A stretch of 64,000 nt of DNA, taken from the NCBI GenBank assembly GCA_041665785.1, contig JBAYIE010000014.1, positions 1 through 64,000 of the forward strand. The letters run 5' to 3'. This stretch comes from JBAYIE01 sp041665785 (lineage in GTDB: Bacteria > Bacteroidota > Bacteroidia > UKL13-3). Numbering within the stretch: position 1 is the stretch's first letter; each line of letters starts with the position of its first letter. The notes beneath the pieces are model-generated. The model did not search any database. It had not been told where the DNA came from and saw only the letters and a program-made list of their open reading frames with translations. Below are positions 28,601-36,594 of the stretch, piece after piece. Position numbers and translations under genes: made by a program.

Positions 28601-29058
28601 ATAATCATTTCCAGTATGGAGGAGGACTTAATATTCGCGGATATGCCGGTTATCTGGTACCCCGACAAATAGAAAATGTTCAGGTATATATGTTTGGAGG
28701 AAACGCAGGTGCATCAGCCAATATGGAATTGGATCTGGATGGCTTGGTGTCTTTTAAACCACGCGGTCTTTCTTCGTACCTGCACCTGGATGCATACCTG
28801 TTTGGAGATGCCGGATTCATGCAAAACACATTCAAGGCAAGCGATTTCGGATTAACCGAAGACCGGGTAGTATCAACCGGTTTGATGGCCAGCGCCGGAG
28901 CCGGATTCGCACTCACGATCAAAAAATGGATGCAATGGGATAAAGCAAAACCATTAACGCTGCGCTTTGATCTTCCGCTCTTTTTATCGCATGTACCTTT
29001 TGTCGACGGGCAAAATTTTCGCTTCCGCTGGCAAGTTGGGGTGAACAGAAGTTTTTAA
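25678..29058 (+). CDS. M1-family metallopeptidase fused to an outer-membrane barrel
   Basis: 1126-residue protein from ATG 25678 (MNKVLSFLACVLLMQVSLSAQ signal peptide; an ATG six codons earlier is less likely). Residues about 30-650 are an M1 aminopeptidase-like module: the DGMEYPML substrate motif, then HEIGHNWF near 432 with the third zinc ligand Glu 19 residues on (SLDEGF). From about 730 the sequence alternates aromatic beta strands and contains NIRGYAGY near 985, like the RGF/RGY loop-6 motif of Omp85/BamA barrels, and ends in aromatic Phe. This suggests a surface-anchored peptidase. Substrate unknown. Confidence 0.82.
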   Translation: MNKVLSFLACVLLMQVSLSAQNAPYTDASNAFYWKNRKPFEGYWQQDVEYKIKAKLNDSSDIVTGEEILTYTNNSPDTLHFVYFHLYQNAFSKGSYLEKLNRANKFYQKFGKYEKDGDGTRIQKMEVNVGGKSYAQRFMSPTESYNLINNPELKNIYEDRREDLAYYQDTPGVAAFDNDFVMFDNTIMRVKLPAPLLPGQQADFKIDFKTFFDDGGNQRRRMKTFKDAWGNKQYDGVHWYPRICVYDRKFGWETDQHLGKEFYGDFGSYDVELTLPNHYILDATGVLQNTDEVLPSELRTRLDVSNFKDKPLDSKPSVIVEPNGTYKTWKFKSINTHDFAWVADPTFRIGEVELTLKSGRKVSCISLSQEPHSARWQDAATFNARVIEVYSRDIGEYAYPKMIVADARDGMEYPMLTLDGGLSPGYYGLFAHEIGHNWFFGMVGNNETYRASLDEGFTQFLTNWCMTSIFGEVKPTRKNPFPLSRRDQTVYMGYLRDAMKHQDMPLNTHSDDFNGALHHGGGYGHVYYKTATMLYNLQYVLGDTLFLAAMQHYFDQWKMAHPYFEDFRSSIIQFTHVDLNWFFDQWMETTKTTDYAVLGFRKEGYLIRNQPMSKVLDASSKINRWHTVDFIRKGEMQMPIDFTIYGKDSGQEYHYIIPNTYFVKAHDSNTTVLPVWKGWSILNKSYQADVYLPEQVKIDRIEIDPSHRLADVNHLDNSTGSNALFLMDRGKKRSADRYRYVYEWRPDLWYNAIDQTKVGLHLEGNYMQYHDIFKASIWYNTDRISRASGSGRNTLDYSFEFKSPSYLSNKVFPTIELRQLDGLTFIKTGVEVEAGRGLLYSIYFKGMRRSGVYAVDYLLYNQLWNADKSNNTLNIDLSKSYNYRHGSGELSEGLRASFASDYDYSSVFMHWINHHRMAGLELHSRLFWKAIVGDKIAPESQLYLSGANPEEMMDNKYVRSRAFVPVGWLGYGSDYNHFQYGGGLNIRGYAGYLVPRQIENVQVYMFGGNAGASANMELDLDGLVSFKPRGLSSYLHLDAYLFGDAGFMQNTFKASDFGLTEDRVVSTGLMASAGAGFALTIKKWMQWDKAKPLTLRFDLPLFLSHVPFVDGQNFRFRWQVGVNRSF

Positions 29059-29085
29059 TCCATTTCAACACAAATAAAATTTAAA

Positions 29086-29607
29086 ATGAAAATCAGCAAA
29101 CCTGAACCCGGAACCTATCCTGCCTATTACGAACCTTACATTTCAATAGTAAAAGGAGAAGATCTGATGCAGGAACTCCTGACCGAGCATTACGACACCA
29201 TCGATCTGATTACTTCGATTGATCTGGAAACTCAGCATTACCGGTATGCTGAAGGAAAATGGAATGTGAAAGAAGTGGTCCAACATATCATGGATGCTGA
29301 GCGTGTGTTTGCTTACCGGGCATTATGCATTGCCCGCGGAGAGCAGCAATCATTGCCCGGATACGACGATATGGCTTACGTCCTGGCTTCAGGTGCTTCA
29401 GAACGTAATATCAATGATATGGCGCGCGAATTCTCCGTTTTGCGTGCATCCACGATTGAACTTTTCAAGAGTTTTTCGGCAACGATGCTGGAACAAACCG
29501 GAATGGCAAACAAAATGCAGATAAGCGTAAAGGCCCTCTTGTTTATTACGCTGGGACATGAAATGCATCACCGGAAAATAATTGAAGACCGTTATCTGCC
29601 AAAATAA
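29086..29607 (+). CDS. DinB family protein
   Basis: 173-residue DinB/YfiT-type four-helix bundle, probably metal-binding. Three likely ligand histidines: KEVVQHIMDAE near residue 67, and GHEMHHRKI near 154-158. Members act as thiol-dependent transferases (for example bacillithiol-linked) or are uncharacterised. 27 bases after the M1 peptidase gene, same strand, so possibly cotranscribed. Confidence 0.85.
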   Translation: MKISKPEPGTYPAYYEPYISIVKGEDLMQELLTEHYDTIDLITSIDLETQHYRYAEGKWNVKEVVQHIMDAERVFAYRALCIARGEQQSLPGYDDMAYVLASGASERNINDMAREFSVLRASTIELFKSFSATMLEQTGMANKMQISVKALLFITLGHEMHHRKIIEDRYLPK

Positions 29608-30354
29608 TCAGGAAAGCTGGCGGGCCCTGTTGTCGAGCAGAATAGCGGTGGCAATGGCAGCATTCAACGATTCTGCCTGTCCTGTGCGTGGTATGGTAAC
29701 CGGTTTGGTGATTAATGGCAACAAAGCAGATTGAATGCCTTTACCTTCGTTTCCAATGAGAAGTATGCCATGACGGAGATCTGCCGTATAGATGCTTTCA
29801 CCTTGCATCATTGCTCCATATACCGGAATATCAGGGTTGGATTCCAGCCATTCTTTTAAATCTGCTATATATACGTTGACGCGTAAAAAAGACCCCATAC
29901 TGGCCTGAATAACTTTCGGATTATACAAATCGGCACAACCCGGAGAACAGATAATTTGCCGGATCCCATACCAGTCAGCCAACCGTATGATGGTACCCAT
30001 GTTTCCCGGATCCTGTATGGTATCCAATGCCAGGGTCAACTGATCGGGGCTCGCCGGAAGTATTGTTTCAGGGTATTGCGTGAAAGCAAGTGCTAATACA
30101 TCCTGAGGAGTTATAGAAAAGGCAAGACGCTGCAGTTCTTCTGTGCTAACTTCAATCAGTTCTGTGTCAGGTGCAATCAGCTCCCGATTTGCCTGAATCC
30201 ATTGGGTTGTTGCAAAAAGTGTTTTAAGCCGTATTTTTGAATGAAGCATTTCGGCAATGATTTTGTTACCTTCAACCACAAACAAACCGTGGATTTGCCT
30301 TTGCTTTTTATCCTTTAACGATTGTACCAATTTGATTTTTGCCTTCGATAACAT
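29608..30354 (-). CDS. SpoU/TrmH family RNA 2'-O-methyltransferase
   Basis: 248-residue SPOUT methyltransferase. An N-terminal substrate-binding domain (SLKDKKQRQIHGLFVVEGNKII) precedes the knot domain with the three SpoU motifs: DTIQDPGNMGTIIRLADW (motif 1), LIGNEGKGI (motif 2) and IPRTGQAESLNAAIATAIL (motif 3). The target is a ribose in tRNA or rRNA; which one cannot be said. Start set at 30354 (MLSKAKIKL); the frame extends to 30387. Convergent with the DinB gene, and abutting it. Confidence 0.9.
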   Translation of the reverse strand: MLSKAKIKLVQSLKDKKQRQIHGLFVVEGNKIIAEMLHSKIRLKTLFATTQWIQANRELIAPDTELIEVSTEELQRLAFSITPQDVLALAFTQYPETILPASPDQLTLALDTIQDPGNMGTIIRLADWYGIRQIICSPGCADLYNPKVIQASMGSFLRVNVYIADLKEWLESNPDIPVYGAMMQGESIYTADLRHGILLIGNEGKGIQSALLPLITKPVTIPRTGQAESLNAAIATAILLDNRARQLS

Positions 30355-30385
30355 AGCCTGCAAATTAAACAGATTCCTGCTTATC

Positions 30386-32659
30386 ATGGTTATGGTTGCC
30401 GGTTTTTCTTCGTGTAGCGTGAAGAAATTTCTGCAACCCGGTCAATTGATTTTAAACAAGAATAAAATTGAGATAGAACGCCCTTACAAGAAAGATACAG
30501 AGCGTGAATTGGGTCAGCTTTACAAGCAGCGGCCAAACTCCCGCCTGTTCCTTTTTATTAAAACCAAACCTTACTTTTATTTCAAAGGCTCACAGGGAGA
30601 AGATTCCCGGTTCAAACGTTTTCAGCGCAATGTGCTGGGTGAACAGGCCGTTTTGGTCGACACCACATTTATTGAGTCTACCCGAAAATCCATGAAATCC
30701 TACCTCAGCAGTATCGGATATTATTATGCAGATGTAACGTATGATGTAAAAGCTAAAAGAAAGAAATACGCTACTGTTACCTACAAAATAAAGCAAAATG
30801 AACAGTACAAATTCGGAGCCTACCATTTGCAAATAGCAGATCGCAATGTGTATGATATTGTAAAACGAAATCTGAATGAATCTTTTGTCCGGATAGGAAA
30901 TGGACTTAGTAATATTACCCTGGAAAATGAGCAATCCCGTATTGTAAACCTGTTGCAGAATAACGGGTATTATATGATGAGCAAGGATTATATCGACTTT
31001 GATATTGATACCACCAACCGTAATTATTACGCTTATGTAGGGTTGAATATCCGGAATCCGGACGCCTTGTCCCTGCACCGGAAATATTACAATGAATCGA
31101 TGACGGTAGAAATCGATCAGAGCGGAACGGCTGAAGGTGCAGGAAGGATGAAAGATACCATTGAAACCTCATCGTTTCGATATATCCCGGGTCGTTATGA
31201 ATTGAATCCACTGATTCTGGATCGTAATATTTTGTTGTTTAAGGGAAATGAATTTAAACAAATTGCATTGTCGCGTACGTATTCACGTCTTTCAGATCTG
31301 GGGATTTTTCGTTTTGTGAATATACAGGCGCAAACGCATGAACACAGCGATTCGGGTTTTGTGCATTATCATGTGAAGTTGATTCCGATGGTGAAATACG
31401 ATTATTCCATCGAACCTCAGGCAACTACATCCGATCAAACCAATGCTATATCCTTTCAGAGCGGACGGAATTTTGGTGTAGCAGTTGAATTGAAAGTAAT
31501 TGACCGGAACGTTTTTCGCGGAGCAGAGATGTTGCAGTTCAGTTACCGTTCGGCATTTGAAGCGCAGGGTGGTGCGCGTACGACAAACTTTTTCAATGCA
31601 ACGGAACAACGGCTTACGGCCAGTTTAATCATGCCGAGATCATTGCTCCTGCCGCGTTTCGACCGAAATGAGAAATACCTGAGTACCCGTACCGCATTCA
31701 ATATCTCGGGTATTTATGAGGTGAATTATGATTACAGCCGTCAGATTTTCACAACCAATATGACATACCAGTTCAATAAAAAACTGGTTTCATTTTCAGT
31801 AGTTCCCATAGAATTCAGTTATATCAAAAGCATCATGTCGGATTCGCTGAGCCGGAGAAGTGAATCCGATATTTTTCTTCAAAATTTGTTTTCCAACAAT
31901 GTTATTCTCGGTTCACGTGTAGGGTTGATCTATACCAACAAACCAATTGCAAAGGGCATCCATTTTGTATACCTCAAATGGGATATTCTGGAAATTGCAG
32001 GCAATACACTAACCCAATTAAAAGCATTAACCAATGCCGATAAAGATGAAAACGGAGAATACACCATGTTTGGAGTACGTTACTATCAATATGCGAAATC
32101 GGCATTTGATTTCCGATTCAATTCGGTATACGACCACAACAATGCATCTGTTTACCGCCTGTTTGCTGGAGCAGCAGTTCCCTATGGAAACACACCGGCT
32201 TTTGCCCCGTTTGAAAAACGTTTTTTTGTGGGTGGAGCAAACGATTTACGTGGATGGCTGCCACGCTCGTTAGGTCCCGGTGCATTCAGTGAACCCAATC
32301 AATTGGATTATTCAGGTGAAATTAAACTGGAGTTCAATGCCGAATACCGTTTCAATGTTTACCATCGTTGGTTGGAAGGTGCATTCTTCGCTGATATGGG
32401 AAATATCTGGACCATTCAGGAAAGTATAAGTCGGCCTCTTGCTGATTTTGCAATCAACCGCTTTTATAAAGAACTTGCTGTGGATGTGGGTTTCGGAACC
32501 CGATTGAATTTTGAAATATTTGTAATTCGTTTCGATTTTGGTATCCCCTTGCATGATCCGACTTATCCGGTGGGCTCGCGATGGATCATTTCGGATTTCA
32601 GCGGACAATGGCTGGCCCGAAATTTCATTTTTAACTTTGGAATCGGTTATCCATTCTGA
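30386..32659 (+). CDS. BamA/TamA-like outer-membrane protein, probable lipoprotein
   Basis: About 757 residues, Omp85 superfamily. N-terminal part carries a lipobox (VAGFSSC) then POTRA-like repeats (FKRFQRNVLGEQAVLVD, YLSSIGYYYADVTYDV); the C-terminal third is a barrel with FFVGGANDLRGWLPRSLGPG (loop-6 motif variant) and ends in YPF. Members of this type help insert outer-membrane proteins or export lipids. The start is uncertain: ATG 30386 leaves only MVMVAGFSSC, a poor signal peptide; translation upstream (TTG 30332, or even ATA 30353) would give a normal lipoprotein signal (ACKLNRFLLIMVMVAG). Upstream starts overlap the divergent methyltransferase gene. Confidence 0.85.
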   Translation: MVMVAGFSSCSVKKFLQPGQLILNKNKIEIERPYKKDTERELGQLYKQRPNSRLFLFIKTKPYFYFKGSQGEDSRFKRFQRNVLGEQAVLVDTTFIESTRKSMKSYLSSIGYYYADVTYDVKAKRKKYATVTYKIKQNEQYKFGAYHLQIADRNVYDIVKRNLNESFVRIGNGLSNITLENEQSRIVNLLQNNGYYMMSKDYIDFDIDTTNRNYYAYVGLNIRNPDALSLHRKYYNESMTVEIDQSGTAEGAGRMKDTIETSSFRYIPGRYELNPLILDRNILLFKGNEFKQIALSRTYSRLSDLGIFRFVNIQAQTHEHSDSGFVHYHVKLIPMVKYDYSIEPQATTSDQTNAISFQSGRNFGVAVELKVIDRNVFRGAEMLQFSYRSAFEAQGGARTTNFFNATEQRLTASLIMPRSLLLPRFDRNEKYLSTRTAFNISGIYEVNYDYSRQIFTTNMTYQFNKKLVSFSVVPIEFSYIKSIMSDSLSRRSESDIFLQNLFSNNVILGSRVGLIYTNKPIAKGIHFVYLKWDILEIAGNTLTQLKALTNADKDENGEYTMFGVRYYQYAKSAFDFRFNSVYDHNNASVYRLFAGAAVPYGNTPAFAPFEKRFFVGGANDLRGWLPRSLGPGAFSEPNQLDYSGEIKLEFNAEYRFNVYHRWLEGAFFADMGNIWTIQESISRPLADFAINRFYKELAVDVGFGTRLNFEIFVIRFDFGIPLHDPTYPVGSRWIISDFSGQWLARNFIFNFGIGYPF

Positions 32660-32694
32660 TTTTATACTAAAATTCCTTTTGGAAATAGCTAAGC

Positions 32695-34188
32695 TTATTT
32701 CAACCGCTGAAGCGCTATTTTAGCCATGTTGATAGTACTGCTGCGATAGGGATAATTTTTGTACGTGGTTGCTTTCTGGTACCACGCTATGGCTTTTGCT
32801 TTGTTGCCAAGTTGTTCGTGAATTACGCCCAACTGATTGCATGAAAAGGGTGCAAAATGCAAATGCGAATTATTTCCACTGATCCGAATACAATTTTCAT
32901 AATGTTCGATGGCTTTGGGATATTGTTTGAGTTCGCCATAAATACGCCCATACCGGTACGCGCTTTCAATTTGATCCGAGATCCGTGATAAAGGTTTGAC
33001 CGGCATCTCTTCCAGGGCACGCTCATAATATCCGCCATCGTAAAGCAAGCGTGCTTTAAGCAAGGAAGTTTCCGGTATAAATTGTTCCTGTGCCTCCTTG
33101 AGTGCTACTTTATCTTCTTCGGTATTCGCCGTTCCGAATCTTTTTATCATGTTCTGATAAATATGGAATTTTTCCATGTCGCCGGATAAAAGGGAGATCC
33201 ACGACAAATGTTTATAGGCATCTTTGATCATATCCTGACCTTTGGTGAAGCTTACAAATTTTTTGAAATACAATGCAGCGTTGATTTCCTGCTTAAACAA
33301 TACGGCTTTCCCCTTCAGATAATACATCAACGGAAAGGGAGCATAATCCGGTCCGGTTGGTTGATGGTTGAGAGCTTCGAGAGCAATATCATTGTGACCG
33401 GTTTTTAATGCAATGAATGCACGGAGGTAGCAGCTTAATAAGTTGGTGGAATAGTTTGTTGTGGTTCGTTCACAAAATCGCCAGCATTCGTTTTTATCTC
33501 CAACACTTAATTGAAGTAAAGTGTAATAATATTCAGCAGATTGTTTCTCGAGAATCTGATCCGGGGCAAAAGACTGATGCGAAGCAAAGTTGCCCAACAA
33601 ATCGATGCCCTGCCTGAAATCGCCTTCCATCCCAACAATGTTCAGTACCCATTTAAAATTTTCGGGAATGCTGCCCAGCATGGCTTTGATGACACCAGTA
33701 TTTTTAAAGTTTTGCGTAAAAAACGGAAATAATTCAACGTTGCGTTCAAGTAGCCGGTAACTCTCTCTAAACTCGAGTGCTGCGGTAAAATACTCCTGCT
33801 GAAATATCCGGCTGAATGCCCACTGAAGATTGATTTCGGCCTGTGCATATAAGCGGTATGGAGAAGTAGCCGGCAATTGTTCAAACCGGCTTATTCTCCC
33901 GGCTTTATTCTTCTCTAAGATTTTAAGAGAACCCGCGTTTTGTTCTGTAATCAGGGTATAAAAATCGATGTAGTTTTCCAGGTAATCAACCGCGCAATTG
34001 TTGGGGTGATTGGTCTTCTCCTGATTCAATAGAGCAGTAGCCGTTTTGAGCTTCATTAAACTGATCTGGCGCGACGCTTCGATGCAGGCAGAATTGAAAA
34101 TAAATTCCGTGTTTTTGGCCGTTCCCTGCTGAGCGAAAAAAAAGAGCAAAAACACTGCCAGCGTTTTTGCTCTTTGAATAGGTTTCAT
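32695..34188 (-). CDS. Exported TPR-repeat protein
   Basis: 497-residue protein with a signal peptide (MKPIQRAKTLAVFLLFFFAQQGTA). The rest is alpha-helical with degenerate tetratricopeptide repeats; the clearest are SAYRYGRIYGELKQYPKAIEHYENCI and PFSCNQLGVIHEQLGNKAKAIAWYQKA near the C-terminus. TPR proteins are scaffolds; no enzyme motif is seen. Third gene of the leftward Nif3/zinc-ribbon operon, 10 bases after the zinc-ribbon gene. Function unknown. Confidence 0.8.
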   Translation of the reverse strand: MKPIQRAKTLAVFLLFFFAQQGTAKNTEFIFNSACIEASRQISLMKLKTATALLNQEKTNHPNNCAVDYLENYIDFYTLITEQNAGSLKILEKNKAGRISRFEQLPATSPYRLYAQAEINLQWAFSRIFQQEYFTAALEFRESYRLLERNVELFPFFTQNFKNTGVIKAMLGSIPENFKWVLNIVGMEGDFRQGIDLLGNFASHQSFAPDQILEKQSAEYYYTLLQLSVGDKNECWRFCERTTTNYSTNLLSCYLRAFIALKTGHNDIALEALNHQPTGPDYAPFPLMYYLKGKAVLFKQEINAALYFKKFVSFTKGQDMIKDAYKHLSWISLLSGDMEKFHIYQNMIKRFGTANTEEDKVALKEAQEQFIPETSLLKARLLYDGGYYERALEEMPVKPLSRISDQIESAYRYGRIYGELKQYPKAIEHYENCIRISGNNSHLHFAPFSCNQLGVIHEQLGNKAKAIAWYQKATTYKNYPYRSSTINMAKIALQRLK

Positions 34189-34198
34189 GAAAAAGGTA

Positions 34199-34957
34199 TT
34201 ACAACGTTACTTCTTCTGATAACTGAGTATCAACCAGCACACGGCCGCAATGCTCACAAACCAGGATTTTCTTCCTTTGTTTGATGTCGAGCTGACGTTG
34301 AGGAGGTATTTTTGAGAAACATCCACCGCAAGAATCACGCACGATTACTGCAACTCCGAGGCCATTCTTAACACTGTTGCGAATGCGTTCGTACGAAATA
34401 CGCAAACGATCTTCAATTACATGATTGGCTTCCGAACGTAGTACATTCAGATCTTTTTCTTCTTTTTCGGTTTCTTCAACAATCATGTCCAGCTCCGCCT
34501 TTTTATTTTTCAGGTCGGTTTTACGTCCTTCCAGTTCAACATTCAGCGTTTCGATTGATGCTTTTTTCTGTTCAATTTCGAATTCGAAATTCTTGATGCG
34601 TTTTTCAGCTGCCTGTACTTCCAGTCCGGCAATTTCGATTTCCTTGTTGAGGGCTTCGAATTCGCGGTTGTTTTTTACGTTATCAAGTTGCTTTTCGTAC
34701 TTCTTGATATTGGATTTGGCTTCTGTAATCCGAAGTTTATTGGTCGAAATGGCTTCTTCCAGATTTTTGATTTCAAGGGAAATGTTTTCGTTCCGGGTTT
34801 CCAGTCCGGCGATATCATCTTCCAGATCTGCCACCTCGATTGGTAATTCGCCACGCACCGACTTGAGTTTGTCGATCTTAGAGTCGATTACCTGCAATTT
34901 GTAAAGGGCTTTAAGCTTTTGTTCTACACTGATTTCTGTAGTACCTGCCATATTCAA
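34199..34957 (-). CDS. Coiled-coil C4 zinc-ribbon protein (CT398/zf-RING_7 family)
   Basis: 252 residues. Residues about 10-190 form a long coiled coil rich in Glu, Lys and Leu (EISLEIKNLEEAI, KKYEKQLDNVKNN REFEALNKEIE pattern). A C4 zinc ribbon follows: CGGCF and CEHCG separated by the basic QRQLDIKQRKK. Chlamydial CT398 of this family binds sigma-54 and a secretion protein, but the role elsewhere is open. The gene overlaps Nif3 upstream by 4 bases, a pairing common in Bacteroidota. Confidence 0.88.
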   Translation of the reverse strand: MNMAGTTEISVEQKLKALYKLQVIDSKIDKLKSVRGELPIEVADLEDDIAGLETRNENISLEIKNLEEAISTNKLRITEAKSNIKKYEKQLDNVKNNREFEALNKEIEIAGLEVQAAEKRIKNFEFEIEQKKASIETLNVELEGRKTDLKNKKAELDMIVEETEKEEKDLNVLRSEANHVIEDRLRISYERIRNSVKNGLGVAVIVRDSCGGCFSKIPPQRQLDIKQRKKILVCEHCGRVLVDTQLSEEVTL

Positions 34958-36057
34958 TAGTATTTAATTGGGTTCGTATGAGTTTCCGATAAAAGGACGG
35001 CAAATGTAGTAAATTTTTTGAGAATTAAGTCTTTAAGCAGCTCTTTGGTAAAAAATTCACTTTCATAATGGCCTGCATCAGCCAGCAAAAGGGCAGAATC
35101 AACCCTGAAAAAATCATGGTATTTGATGTCGGCAGTAACAAAAGCCTGAGCACCCGATTGAATGGCCTGTTCGAGCAGGAAAATGCCGGCACCTCCGCAA
35201 ACAGCCACTTTTTCGATCATTCCGTTGAAAGGGGTATGACGTATCACCTGTGTATGCAACACCTCTTTAACATGCTTCAGAAAGGCTTCTGCCGTCATTG
35301 GCGAAGGCAGCACCCCGACCATACCGGATCCTACTGTAGAAGACGTATTTTCCAATGAAAAAATATCGTAAGCAGGTTCCTCGTAAGGATGCACCTCATT
35401 TAATGCGCTTATTAATTGGTTTTCGAGATAGGCCGGGAAGATTACCTCAATGCGGGATTCCTGCTCCAGATGTTGCGTACCCGGAGTTCCCACGAAGGGA
35501 TGCGTGTTTTCATTTCCCCTAAAACTGCCTGTTCCGTTAACTGAAAAGCTGCACTGATCGTATTCACCGATTTTTCCGGCACCAGCCTTGTATAAAGCCT
35601 GAGATACATTTTCTGTATGATTCAATGGAACAAAGGTGACAAGTTTCCGGAGGAGATCTTTTTTTGGAGAAAGAATCCGGCAATTGCTGAGGCCGAGTTT
35701 TTCAGCCAGCTTTGCATTTACCCCGTTGCTCACATTGTCCAGATTGGTATGAATGGCGTAAACGGCAATATCATGTTTGATGGCTAATATCAGTGTTCTT
35801 TCAACCTCATTGCTACCGGTTAGTCTTTTTATTCCTCCAAAAATGAGTGGATGATGCGCAACAATGAGATTGCAATTTTTGCGAATGGCTTCTTCCATCA
35901 CGGTTTCCGTACAATCCAGCGTTACCAGTACCTGCTGCACCGGCGTATCCGGATTTCCGGTAAGCAAACCGGCATTGTCGTATGATTCCTGATAGGAAAG
36001 CGGGGCAATGGTTTCGAGATGTCGGATGATATCTTTTATCCGGTAGGCATCATTCAT
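34954..36057 (-). CDS. Nif3-like dinuclear metal centre protein (YbgI/YqfO family)
   Basis: About 367 residues from ATG 36057 (MNDAYRIKDIIRHLE). The Nif3 core has metal ligands in SYDNAGLLTG, LVTLDCTE, LIVAHHPLIFGG and YAIHTNLD. A PII-like inserted domain sits in the middle (about 130-240, YKAGAGKIGEYDQCSF), as in B. subtilis YqfO. C-terminal AFVTADIKYHDFF and LLADAGHYESE complete the metal site. Often named GTP cyclohydrolase 1 type 2 homologue; real activity unproven. First gene of a three-gene operon. Confidence 0.9.
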   Translation of the reverse strand: MNDAYRIKDIIRHLETIAPLSYQESYDNAGLLTGNPDTPVQQVLVTLDCTETVMEEAIRKNCNLIVAHHPLIFGGIKRLTGSNEVERTLILAIKHDIAVYAIHTNLDNVSNGVNAKLAEKLGLSNCRILSPKKDLLRKLVTFVPLNHTENVSQALYKAGAGKIGEYDQCSFSVNGTGSFRGNENTHPFVGTPGTQHLEQESRIEVIFPAYLENQLISALNEVHPYEEPAYDIFSLENTSSTVGSGMVGVLPSPMTAEAFLKHVKEVLHTQVIRHTPFNGMIEKVAVCGGAGIFLLEQAIQSGAQAFVTADIKYHDFFRVDSALLLADAGHYESEFFTKELLKDLILKKFTTFAVLLSETHTNPIKYY

Positions 36058-36107
36058 ACCTGCAATGTGCAACTTGATCCCTGCAATTCAAAAAACAACC
36101 GTTTAAA

Positions 36108-36461
36108 TTATCGCGTGAGTGAAGGAAGTGCGCCGTAAACACGCACTCCGTCAACGAAATAAGCTGTTCCATCAGCGGCTCCGCGAATGATTACTTTTTC
36201 GCCAACCCTGTACTGAACGCCAGTAACTGTATTTGCAATCTGATTGATGTCTTTGGCTGCCATTTGCTGAATCTGACGCCCGGAGTAGGTTTGTCCCGAA
36301 CCCTGAATAACTTCATTGGTTCGGCTGTATTTGTATACATCTGCAGGAACAATCGTTTGATGGATACTATCCGGGTGAAGTCCGCGATTCGTTTGTGCAT
36401 AGAGGCGGTTGGAACCCAACAACAGGAAAATTCCAAGCGTGAGGGTCAGATAGATTTTCAT
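36108..36461 (-). CDS. Small exported protein resembling an isolated TonB plug segment
   Basis: 117 residues from ATG 36461 with signal peptide MKIYLTLTLGIFLLLGSNRLYAQ; upstream codons to 36515 are not convincing. The mature part contains SGRQIQQMAAKDINQIANTV, then GVQYRVGEKVIIRGAADG, then AYFVDGVRVYGALPSL, the order and motifs (IRG, FVDGVR) of a TonB-dependent receptor plug. It has no barrel and no recognisable TonB box. It could be a fragment that stayed under selection, or a plug-like adaptor. Confidence 0.6.
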   Translation of the reverse strand: MKIYLTLTLGIFLLLGSNRLYAQTNRGLHPDSIHQTIVPADVYKYSRTNEVIQGSGQTYSGRQIQQMAAKDINQIANTVTGVQYRVGEKVIIRGAADGTAYFVDGVRVYGALPSLTR

Positions 36462-36594
36462 GACATATACCTTTAGTGAAGTAAAGGTAACACTGTCAGA
36501 GCGGAATCTCAACATAAATGATTCCTAAATTTGATAAGCGGAACGGGTTGTTTTTAAGGCAATTCGGCTAAAGCGAAAAATCGGGGTATAGCAA

